In this document: piece by piece, positions 33,633 through 43,188 of the stretch
Position numbering within the stretch: the stretch's first letter is position 1
Layout of the letters: the number at the start of each line of letters is the position of its first letter
Assembly: GCA_001466705.2 (NCBI GenBank)
Contig: LATX02000201.1
Coordinates: 434,001-498,000 of the forward strand
Source: Moniliophthora roreri
Taxonomy: Eukaryota > Basidiomycota > Agaricomycetes > Agaricales > Marasmiaceae
Length of the DNA stretch: 64,000 bases
Direction of reading: 5' to 3'
Program-made: the position numbers and the translations under genes
Notes under the pieces: model-generated
Database searches by the model: none
Seen by the model: only the letters and a program-made list of their open reading frames with translations
Told to the model about the DNA's origin: nothing

Positions 33633-33844
33633 TCTATTCATTTCCTCACAAGGTCTTGAACTTTGAGGGTGCGCTTCTAACTTCCCTTCACTTTCTTCTC
33701 AGATGAGCGCCGATGATTCAACTGACAAGGTTCACAACGGCAAAAATGTCTCCATCTTGCTTGGCTTCGGCCGACTTGACTCCGGTGGTTCTGCAGAAGA
33801 GAGGGTGATGATCCGTTATGGAAACCAACGTGAGATTGCTCCAC

Positions 33845-33852
33845 TATATAAG
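33845..33852 (+). promoter_or_regulatory. TATA box of the gene at 33893
   Basis: TATATAAG lies 41 nt before the ATG at 33893, the same arrangement as for the gene at 24390. Confidence 0.6.
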
Positions 33853-33892
33853 CAGAGCGTAAACATTTGAACTGGTCATCTTGAACATCAAG

Positions 33893-34451
33893 ATGTCTCA
33901 AGGTGCCTCACTTTCTTTTTCTCAAACTCAACTTACAATTTGACCTCAGAAATCCGTCGCGAATATCCATCATATGCCGATGCCGCTAAAGCCGCTTGCA
34001 ATTGGGTCAATGGTGGAAAGGATAAGATTGATCCCAGCAAGCTTGTGCTGTACGAAGGGTTCGTTTAATGTCTACGGGCAGGCCTTCTCTCACTGACAGA
34101 GTATGCTCATAGCAAACTGGGGTCAGGGAAGGGTAAAATTGTTGGTACGTACCGTACATATGGTCCTCATAAGATCTGCAAACCCTTTCAACTTAAGGAA
34201 TTGGACGGATGACCGAGGCTAAGGTAGTTGTGCCTCTTGTTCGGTTGGATGTCGATGATACCAACAATGCCATACACTTCAACGCGGTTCAGTTTTCCGA
34301 CTCGTCCAAGCTGGCAGCTGTCTTGAGGCCTACCATCAAAATGGATCAACCTGCTAGGAAGGAGCTGTACGCGGATTATCTCAAGGGAATTAGAGAACGT
34401 AGTGCGCAATTCCTCTGGGATTGGTGGAGGACCGGAATAGCACCAACATAG
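33893..34451 (+). CDS. Unknown 134-residue protein
   Basis: Four exons (33893-33902, 33950-34058, 34113-34144, 34198-34451) join in frame with consensus GT..AG introns of 47-54 nt; the first coding exon is only 10 nt. The product starts MSQEIRREYPSYADAAKAAC and contains NGGKDKIDPSKL, GKLGSGKGKIVGIGRMTEAK and a C-terminal half ending WDWWRTGIAPT. No signal peptide or membrane helix is visible. The segment GSGKGKIVG recalls a phosphate-binding loop, but the match is loose and a nucleotide-binding role is not supported. I do not recognise the family. TATA box, clean splice sites and lack of lesions argue that it is a live gene. Confidence 0.65.
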
Positions 34452-34952
34452 GCCTCGGGATCAATGGATCAATTACCGATTTCCTGTATTTTTATCAGCT
34501 CCGATATGACTATTAATTCACTCCTTGTGACATCCAAGCCAGAACAGAACTTTTAGTACCGAAAGCAGGTACGTAGCGCGAGAGCGTGTCATAGGCCGAG
34601 TGTATCGAGTGCTTGAGTTGGGGCAGCGGCATTGTTAATGGCAGAACGGTACCGTCCTCGTACCTTTACCCCAAGTTCAAAAGATGAACCTCTGAAGCAG
34701 ATGGAAACCAACGGTCGCGAAGGTGCACCGAACGGTAAAGAGAATGCGATGGTTTGAATCAGCGTGCACTTGGCTGTTGGGTGAGATCGACAAAGCATTG
34801 GAAAGATTGGATTCAGTGTGAATAGAATATGACAGAACCCGTAATAAATAAAGAAAACTATTGAAAAAAAGTGATATAAAAGTCCCAGTTGATCATGAGG
34901 CAGTCGGATTAATTAGAAAAAACCTGATAAGCAGAAATGGACTAGAACACAT

Positions 34953-37320
34953 TTACAGATCTTCAGGAGCCAGCGAGTCATAGGCAGGGCATAGTTCATC
35001 CCAAGCAGCTGCGTCAATATATTCAGTAACTCTGTCCAACCAACCCGAAGTGCCGTGAAACTTACGAGGAACGGTATTAACCCACTCGCTCCACTCATTT
35101 GATCGTTCAGCGAGCACGACAGCAAGGCCACTGGGTTGACATCAGGAGAGAATTTGTGACTGCGGACATTGAAAGACGTACACTTCAAGATGCCAGTCAA
35201 TGTGACAGTGGAGGAACCAAGGGCCAGGGTTATCGGTGAAGAAACGGAAAGTGACGTTGTCTCCTCCTTTGCCGGAGTTGACAACATCTCGACGAACCTG
35301 ATTTGAGTGATCAGCGTCGAGAAAGTGTCAGCAGGAGTAGAGAGGTGCTTACTGGGTTAGCGTAATTGTAAGTATCAGACCCTGCAACTCGGACGACGTC
35401 GAATGCGTGCTGAAGAATGCGTCAGTTAGAAAACAAAGATATAGAAAACAAATTGGCACTTACGCCGTGCAAATGCAAGGGATGCTCAAAGCCCTTCACA
35501 CCAGCACCCGTAACGCTGATTTCAATGCTGGAATTCGCCGGAAGCTCATATACCGATCCCTTAGGCAGCAAGGCACCAGGCTTCTGGGCACCGCTAAGAA
35601 CTTGCAAAAGGACTGGGAGAGAAGGTGACACGTATTCTACGCCGTTGATCGCAAAGTGATCGCTCGACTGTTCAAATCGAAATCAGCTTGGTCTGGCCCA
35701 CATGTGATAGAAAGAAACATACTGTGCTGATGTGCAAGTTCAAAGCAAAGTCCACACCACCGGGGAACGGTTCACCCGGAGCACCAGGTTTCACTTGGGC
35801 AATAGGGTGAAGATCGGCTTCATTGAGCATGTTGTCTAGTTTCTTGGCGGCGACAAAGTTCTTTGGTGGCTCGCTTTTGGGTGCACCGACGTAGCGAAGG
35901 ATAGCAGAATTGATACCATCGTTAAAGCCGCCATCACCAACAGAGGGATCAGCATGAATCCAGTAATTTCCAACAGGCTGATTGGCTTCAAGCTAGCGGG
36001 AAAACGGTAAGACAATGGTCTGAAATTCTCGAGCCACGACCTACAATGAAGGAGTAACGTTGGCCTGGCCGAGCGGCGTGTCAGAGTTGGCTTGCACTGA
36101 TGCATGGAAACTAGAACTAACCAATGAAAATACGGAGGCCGTTGACTGTTACCGGCTCATGTAAGATACTATCAGCTTCGATGACCGTCCTGCCAGAAAA
36201 TTCAATATCCACTGACGATAACATTAAAGTGAGCTCACATCTCATGGCTATCAATGGAAAAGGTATAGTCTGGTTCACAAGCGGTGTTGATTAGACGCAT
36301 ACGATATCTGCGAGCTTTAGTCAGAGAGAAATGTGTATGATCAGTGGCGAGCACCCACCGTTTGCCCTGTTGGACTTGAATCACTGCGAGCTCAGTGGCA
36401 TCACCGTGTTTCCATCTTGGGAGCAACTAAGTAAACAAAGGCCTTTCAAAGAGGCGGGAGATGTACTTACCGTCCGAGGCCATTGATGAGCGTCGAGTCG
36501 GGGGTCCTTTACAAAAACACCTGTTAGCGTCGGGTAGATGATATGAATAGGGATACTAACGGAGCGACCAGGGTCTTCGCTTTCTCATGGTACCAATCGG
36601 CGAGCGTAATGACAGTTGACTCTATGGAAGATGTAAGATACCTTGATAATCAGCTAAGCCAGAGACCGTTCTTACCGTCGTCAACATCGTACATATCCTT
36701 GTAAGGATCATCAGGGTCATAGATAACAATCGCTCCTCGAAGGCCATCACAGTATTGTGTCGCTATACAATATATCGTCAGAGAAGCTTCATGTAGTAGA
36801 GGAGGAATGTACACAAGTGAGAATGGTACCAGAATGTTCCTGCCTGGTCCCTTACTGGGAAATCGTACAGGAAACTGGTTCCATGCGGAATCGGGCATTG
36901 GTTGACAAAGGAAGGGCCATCGGCCCAGTTGGTATGAGCTTGGAAGAAACCGTGCCAGTGCTGTAATCGTTTAAACGTATATTGCAAATCCGAGGAGAAG
37001 TTAGCGTACGATACTAGTCGATTGCAACATCGTGTTGTCGTTCAACTGATTCACGACGTTGATCTTCAAGCTGTCACCCTGAACAGCAACGATATTATCG
37101 GCACGGACTCTAATGTAACGACTGTCAAAACACCTGCCTTGTTACCAACGATGAGAGGCCCGATCGTGTTGCCACCCGCGAGGACAGCACCTCGACTGAA
37201 TCCATCAGGACTGACGACGCCGTTAGAGATGACCAAGTCAGCCTCGGGTCCAATAGATGCGAATGTCCTAGCAGTGAGAGCAAGAAGGACGAAGGAGAGG
37301 AGAGATTGTAGACGAGACAT
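34953..37320 (-). CDS. Laccase (multicopper oxidase, secreted)
   Basis: A secreted blue copper enzyme that oxidises phenols and reduces oxygen to water. I could thread 16 exons from the ATG at 37320 to the TAA at 34953. A signal peptide ([21 protein letters not shown]) precedes the mature SIGPEADL. The copper-ligand motifs are all present: HWHGFFQ (L1), FWYHSHLSTQ (L2), HPLHLHGHAF (L3) and HCHIDWHLE (L4). The residue ten after the type-1 Cys is Leu, which usually goes with medium to high redox potential. ADSTLING-type (here [12 protein letters not shown]) and QRYSF motifs match fungal laccases. The C-terminus is [17 protein letters not shown]. The first intron fits the family only with a GC donor (AACAAG|GCAGGT), giving [17 protein letters not shown] 20-nt exon encodes QRYSFI. 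No lesion was seen, so it is very probably functional. Confidence 0.93.
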
Positions 37321-37362
37321 AGCAACTTTGGTTAGTGAGGCAATCGAGCCTCGCAACCCTAG

Positions 37363-37370
37363 TTTTTATA
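37363..37370 (-). promoter_or_regulatory. TATA box of the laccase gene
   Basis: The minus strand reads GGTATAAAAACT, placing TATAAAAA 43-50 nt upstream of the laccase ATG. This is a strong core-promoter match. Confidence 0.7.
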
Positions 37371-39409
37371 CCGAGCCGTAGAGAGCCGTAAAATGAACGA
37401 ATTCGGCGAACGAGCACAGTTAAACAGAACCAGTCACCAATGTCAACTTCGCGAGAAAATGTTCCGGGGGTGAATGAGCTGAACATATGTTGAATTCAAT
37501 ACTCTGAGGACAGATGGGCTTGGTGTTTTCTCTCGGCTTTCCTCATACCCGGCGGTAACAGATACCGCAGTATGTCTATCCTACCTACTGAGTCTTGGCC
37601 TTTGATCGTTGAATGGGATCAAACGTTTATGGCACATTCTTTGAAGCGATATTCAATTTCGTGGATGCATTCAACATATAGGCTCCTGGAGACACGTGTA
37701 AGAGTATGGCGGACCCTGAGAGTGCAACTACCGGCCCAGAAGAATTGCATGACTGTGTGGCGTGGTGAGCGAAGAATAGTTGACGCAGAAGGGAAGTAGG
37801 GAATATCTGGCATCGAACGTACATGACAGCGCCCAGCATTCCTCTCTCCCTCAATCCCACACCTACTCCGGTCCCTCCAAAGGCATCGCAATAACCGCAA
37901 ATTTACTAAAAATAACTCTTCGTTGAGACCTTTGACGAGATTCGGGAGTCGGGAGTTGTTGATATGCAAGGTAGCCGGAGAAGTGAGATTGAGCCATCTA
38001 GGAGTAGAATCTCTGGTAGTCATTGCTGTCACATACCCTTCGGCTCATGACCTGAGAGCTAGAAGGCAGACAAAGGTACGAGTGCGATCGAGATGGGTCC
38101 AAATCGTCAGAGGACTAACGATGAGACGCGGCTCCGGTAAACAGCTCCCACGTGCTGCTGCCCAATTGAGCGATATGATTCCCACGAGCTCCCTAGTTCT
38201 ATACATCCTCATTCAATACAGGTCCTTAATATGTATAGAAGGAGAGTGGAATATCAGGATATTTTGAGCTTGTCAGCTTCTGAAATGATTATACAAGTGT
38301 TCGAGGTTAGTCTCTTTCTCTAACGCGTTCCTGACCATTAAAGAAGGATCAGTATCCAAATGAGTCACCGTGGTGTTGTCAGAGAGAACTCGCATCGAGA
38401 GGAGTATGATCATTTATGGACGTAGTGAAGCCGCCCCGATAAACTCACATAGATATGTACTCTCAGATACAGCCGAAACCTCGATAGCGCTGTCCAGAGG
38501 CTCGTCATCCCAAAGCAGGGAAGCGTTTGAATGCAGGAAAAGAGAAGATGAAAAATGGTATTGAGTACCTGCTGCTATGGTAGTAAACGACGTGGCTCCG
38601 GTGAATTCTATTCTTTGACGATGAGACCCGACAGAAGATAGGCCAAAGTGACAACGCCAAATTCGATATGACTTTCAATATCACTTAGCTCTAATCAAGC
38701 CAGTGAACCATCTTCGAGTTGAACGGGAGACAAAATCAAAGCCTTCGAGGATTTGGTAAAGTCTGCAAGCCGAACCCGAGTTCTGCAACAGAGAAGGGGG
38801 TGCTGGAGCAGATGAGAATCACGAGATGGCCGAGTTTTCGTTGAACTGAAAACTGTCTGTCTCGATTACGGCCCTGGGGCGGATCCGGGTCATGGTAGCC
38901 GAGTGCCGGGTTCGTTGAACGATTTTGAGACGAAACAGGTGACATTAGGTTACAGACATCCGGTATTTCGCTGCAGATGTCGATTGGCATGTCCGAGTCC
39001 GTGACGAATGCTTTATGATTTGAGCGAAAGCAGAGCAACGCGCTCACTAGTGGGTGGCGATGCTCAAATTGATGATATATTGGAGGCCCTGAGAATATGA
39101 CACGCACGAATGACCGCAGACTCTGAATGGGAGAGAATCTTAGAGGTAGCCGACGACACTTAAGGGTGAGGTTGGAAAGACATGCTGGTCACCCTATGTA
39201 GGCTGTGAACCAATATTACGAAACACGTCGAAGGCCATCGAACATCGTGAGCACCCGGCTATCATGACGATCACGCGTGGGAAAAACAGCTACGAGTCCC
39301 TTTCCCATCAACCCGCATCCGATTCATCGTGCCCGTCGCACTCTTGCTATCACATCACATCTTAACTGACATCTTCTTTCTTGAGCTGCCGGCTACAGCC
39401 GGAACCACA
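37371..39409. other. No recognised gene
   Basis: Short ORFs only (longest: minus 37619-38032), overlapping in several frames with no known motif. The laccase upstream region lies at the left end. I see no repeats or element ends. Confidence 0.35.
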
Positions 39410-41219
39410 ATGTTCTCTCTCGCTCAAGTTCTCACTTCGGGATAGGAGAAAGCTTCATCTGCCACCTGGGACGCGAAGGCTTCCTATCATCGGAAATCGT
39501 CTCCTCAACTTGAATCATATACATACTGACGAAAGCTCAAAGATATACCATCAAGTTTTCCGGGAAAATCCTATGAGCAACTAAGGAAGGACCTAAGTGA
39601 GTATGCACCCCCAATCGTGATTGCGAACGCTGACTGACCTGCCGATAACCACCGAACAGAGTCTGACATACTTCACATGGACGTTGCGGGGATGTCTATT
39701 ATCGTGCTGAACTCGTATGAAGCAGCAACCGATTTGCTCGAACGGAGGTCGGCGACCTACTCGAGTCGGTATGTCACCAGTTTTCGAAACGCTTGACAAT
39801 TGTTGATTCATGGCGCGTGTTGAAGACCGAGATTTCCGATGGCATGCGAGATGTGAGTGACTCCATCCGTTTTAGTGGTTATTCAGTTGATAGTTTCACC
39901 GTTTGGGACCAAGAGTTTATATTGATGCCGTATGGAAGGCTCGTTCACCCAAGGTACGTATCAGTTTCCTGAGTCCTGATGACGATTCAAATCCTTTTCA
40001 GAGCTTCCACAATCTGATACTTCCAAGCATTATGCCCAAGGAATCAAGGCGAATCGAGCATTTCTCAACGTGTTACTGCAACACCCAGGAAACTGGTGGG
40101 ACCATGTTCGAAAGTGCGTAAAATTACCACCTTCCTGTCGGCCTGGCATGAAGCACAGAACCTTCGAGTAGTATTACGGGTATCTGTGATCATCTCAGTT
40201 ACCTATGGAATCGATACCAAGGATAAAGACAATCCATATATGAAGATTACTGAAAGAGCGCTAGAGATCATTGAGGAGGCTTTGAGCGGTGGCCATCTGG
40301 TAGTGAGTGTGTTGTACTGCTTCAATCGTTTCCTCCGGTTAACGCATGTCATCACAGGTCCTTTTCCCTTCATTAAAATATAATCCATTCTCGAGTTTCA
40401 AGCCCAAAGTGAAGGAAGGAAGAAAGATATATCGGGAAATGGCGAATATACCTTTTGAGAAGACGAAGCAGGATGTTGTTAGTTCTCATCTATTTCCGCC
40501 ATATGATACAATAATGAACCGACCCGCTCGCATAGAAAGAGGGCATTGCCCAGCCATCGTTCGTATCAGACGCTTTACAAAGGTTGTCGGAGGAAGAAAG
40601 TGACAAGCTCGGATACGATGAAGTTACCGTGAAAGAAACAGCAGCGACAGTGTACCAAGGTTAGCTAGATTACCACCCTTTCCAGCACATTGGTGACGAT
40701 TCGCTATCCAGCTGGAACAGACATGATGTTTACGGGGACTCTATCCTTTATCTTTTCTATGACTTGTTATCCGGAGTATCAAATTAAGGTGTAAGAGGAA
40801 TTGGATTGGGTCGTTGGATCCAAGAGGTTACTCGACTTTACTGACCACGATTCCTTGCCATATTGCAAGGCTTTGGGTTTGGAAGACGGTGAATATGATT
40901 TAGTATCCCAATGAATACATGATTCAATGATTAGCAGGATATGCCCGGGACGCTTTCTTGCTCAATCAACGCTGTTCCTCTCAATTGCAACGATCCTGTC
41001 GGTTTTTAACATCAAGAACGCACTGGACAAGGATGAAAACGTTATCGAGGTAAAGCCCGAATATGTTTCTGCATTACAAAAGTGAGTGTACGGCTCGTGA
41101 TTGGCCATGTCTGAAGGTCTTACTGATCTCTGTCGAGAGTTTTCCAGCTCCGTTCAAGTGCAGAATACAGCCTCGGTCTACTGAGCATGCTCGAGTTATA
41201 CGGGAAGGATACGAGGTAG
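39410..41219 (+). pseudogene. Cytochrome P450 pseudogene with internal deletion
   Basis: The pieces of a basidiomycete P450 monooxygenase appear in order, but damaged. They are RRKLHLPPGTRRLPIIGN (proline-rich hinge), DVAGMSIIVLNSYEAATDLL with ERRSATYSSR, SVTYGIDTKDKDNPYMKITE, KEGRKIYREMANIPFEKTK, an I-helix with AGTDMMFTGTLSFIFSMTCY, DHDSLPYCKALGLE, and the haem region ICPGRFLAQSTLFLSIATIL. The stretch between KALGLE (about 40880) and ICPGR (about 40938) should hold the ExxR K-helix, the PERF region and the start of the haem loop (FGxGxR). It is missing, and a short sequence with stops replaces it. Earlier segments lie in shifted frames (39410-39590, 39900-40130). An enzyme without the K-helix Glu-Arg pair cannot fold normally, so this is a relic. 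Confidence 0.8.
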
Positions 41220-42050
41220 TGAAGTAAAAACATGAGCATAATGCTTTCTAAGCCCTGAAAGGATAGATTTAGGTATAACGTACCACGACATGAACGTATA
41301 TGGACCGTATCGATTCCTCAATTCCTGTTGGGGGGTCGGATTTATACTCCAACGAGGATGCTTCCTCCAGCGCCAGTGATGTTCTGTCTTGTAGAGAGCG
41401 CAAGGATGCAGGAACCCCCGGGGAAAACAGGACTCGGGTGAATTGCCCAGGAGCATGCATATGGCTATTGGCCGATGTTTCGACTTGATCGGTCCAAATC
41501 GCGCCTTCGTCACGGTCATTCCATCGAAGCAAACGAGTTTTATGTTTGCTTGATTTCTGGTGGTTCTTCCTTCGCCGTACGCAAACGATATAATCAGTCA
41601 AGGCGTTGGGGAGGAAGAGAAGACGACTACCGTCAGCCCACCCAAGACTTGAGGACGCGCCTGACAATCGAAGACTTCCATGCCTAGGCAGCATATGGTA
41701 TTTCCCACGCGCAGCCACCTTAACCAGCAACGTCCATGATGCCCAATCGCGAGCAACACTGCGTTAACGTCTCGATCGACTACTGGAGAGCCGCTGGGAG
41801 ATAATATAGAAACGGAGATCACGGATGCTCATCTATATGTCCTAGTTCTGAGATCAAGCCGCTACACGACTCATCAACTCAAGTCCAAACCCATACACTC
41901 CTTCACCTCAATGGGAGGTGTTCGTTGGGTGATGGATATCCTCAAGTCTGCTCAGCCTCAGCATCGACTCGAAATACTCGAAAAGGTTACTCGTATACCA
42001 CCAGCGAACATCGCATTCAACCGAGGTGTGACCTTCCAGTCTGGATCCTT
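41220..42050. other. No recognised gene; upstream part of duplicated block
   Basis: A minus-strand frame of 153 codons (41269-41730) has no recognisable motif. From about 41845 the sequence matches 31045 onward and belongs to the duplicated block carrying secreted-peptide gene 2. Confidence 0.4.
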
Positions 42051-42060
42051 GTTTAAAAAG
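42051..42060 (+). promoter_or_regulatory. Conserved TATA-like box of secreted-peptide gene 2
   Basis: GTTTAAAAAGAGCCCT begins here, 42 nt before the ATG at 42093, and is shared with copies 1 and 4. Confidence 0.55.
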
Positions 42061-42092
42061 AGCCCTCTTTGAACTGCATATTTCATATCACC

Positions 42093-42388
42093 ATGCAGCT
42101 GTCTTTTGCAGTACTCTCTTCCTTGCTCTCCGGTGCCGTCATGCTTGCTTTGGGTCTTCCAATGGGGACAATTGGTAGCCAGGAGTCCGATAGGTACGGT
42201 TTAGCCTACTCGTTTTCAGCTTACTTCTCACCCTAAAACTTAGTGTGCGGCCTGAGTCTTCTAGCAATGTCGCTCGCCCCACACTACAGGCCTCATCTGA
42301 AGCGATTAAAACAGAGGTCAGGCTTCAAGCACCTCAGAGCGATACAGGGGAGCTTACATTTGATTCTCAAAGGATACCACAATTATAA
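42093..42388 (+). CDS. Small secreted peptide, family copy 2
   Basis: Exons 42093-42193 and 42244-42388 (50-nt intron) encode about 81 residues, the longest of the four copies. The signal peptide is MQLSFAVLSSLLSGAVMLAL, followed by GLPMGTIGSQESDS. The polar tail carries ARPTLQASSEAIKTEVRLQA. Copy 1 has a shorter version of the same tail (KPTL...REVRL), so homology extends into exon 2. No cysteines, basic cleavage pairs or known domains were seen. The gene is intact, with the conserved promoter box and splice sites. Confidence 0.7.
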
Positions 42389-42900
42389 ATGATCGTCCAC
42401 CCCGTCCTCGATGCGTCGTATGCACTACTTTACCAAGCGGTGAAGTACAATGCATATCACCGTGTTGAAGTCTCCCGACAAATTTCAACTCGGTACTAGA
42501 CACAGTGCAGCGATATCTATTCTCGACGTGCCCATGCTTCAAGTTGTAGCATATAGATGATGCATCTTATTTTCCACGGCTCCTTGACCAGCAACGACTA
42601 CGATACTCAACCGGCAGTAATACGTTAATATGCAGGCTTATGAAAAGCTACCGAGCCAAAGATAATTTAGAAGCGGGAACTCACCAGCTATGCTCTCTGA
42701 TACTGCGGTACATCAATTTGATGACGTATCAAGCCCACTCTGACTCCGCTGATCCATAGTATCTTGAAAAGTATTTGCTCGGTGATGCCGCTAGCCTCTG
42801 ACTCTACTCGAAACATTTGAAATAGCGGGAATTCACAGCAATTGGGCGGCAACCAACCGAGATGCGATCTTCCTTCAAGCTTCGGTACCTTTAACTCGTA

Positions 42901-42916
42901 TCATCGTTCAAAAGAG
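42901..42916 (+). promoter_or_regulatory. Conserved TATA-like box of secreted-peptide gene 3
   Basis: TTCAAAAGAGCCTT occurs about 55 nt upstream of the ATG at 42967, aligned with the GTTTAAAAAGAGC box of the other copies, but with a change in the TATA-like core. Confidence 0.45.
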
Positions 42917-42966
42917 CCTTCTATGGGGCGGGGTTTCATACCTCATACTTCATTACAAAGTCCACC

Positions 42967-43188
42967 ATGCAGCTACTTTTACTATACTCTTTCTTGTCCT
43001 TGAACACCGTCTTGCTTGCTTCAGGTCTTCCAGTCGCAATTAGTAGCTCGGAAAATGATAGGTACGGTTTATCATGGTTATATGCACTTAGTTTCTCACT
43101 TCTGGATCATAGGCCAAGCACGCTGCTCGAGCCCTCTGCTCATGCAATAGTGAATCTAATCCGTGAAGAAGTGAGGTTCCAAAATTAG
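42967..43188 (+). CDS. Small secreted peptide, family copy 3
   Basis: Exons 42967-43061 and 43113-43188 encode about 56 residues. The signal peptide MQLLLLYSFLSLNTVLLASG is followed by LPVAISSSENDR, then a tail PSTLLEPSAHAIVN ending EEVRFQN. The 51-nt intron is a multiple of three and has no in-frame stop, so the unspliced message also encodes a protein (73 residues). Homology to the other copies puts the splice at the same codon. It lies only about 0.6 kb after copy 2, a tandem duplication. Confidence 0.68.
   Translation: MQLLLLYSFLSLNTVLLASGLPVAISSSENDRYGLSWLYALSFSLLDHRPSTLLEPSAHAIVNLIREEVRFQN

Larger units (their letters stand above)
31599..33892. other. No recognised gene
   Basis: 31740-31800 (tctattcatctatttatgct) matches the 3' flank of the other secreted-peptide genes, so the duplicated unit runs past the stop. 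The rest has short ORFs of no known family. 33095-33632 is a patchwork of dispersed repeats, listed separately. The plus ORF at 33354-33659 could be a gene fragment. Confidence 0.4.

Noticed and set aside
34113..34144. GSGKGKIVG as a P-loop NTPase motif
   Set aside because: The surrounding sequence lacks a Walker B motif or NTPase fold features, and the match to GxxxxGK[ST] is incomplete.
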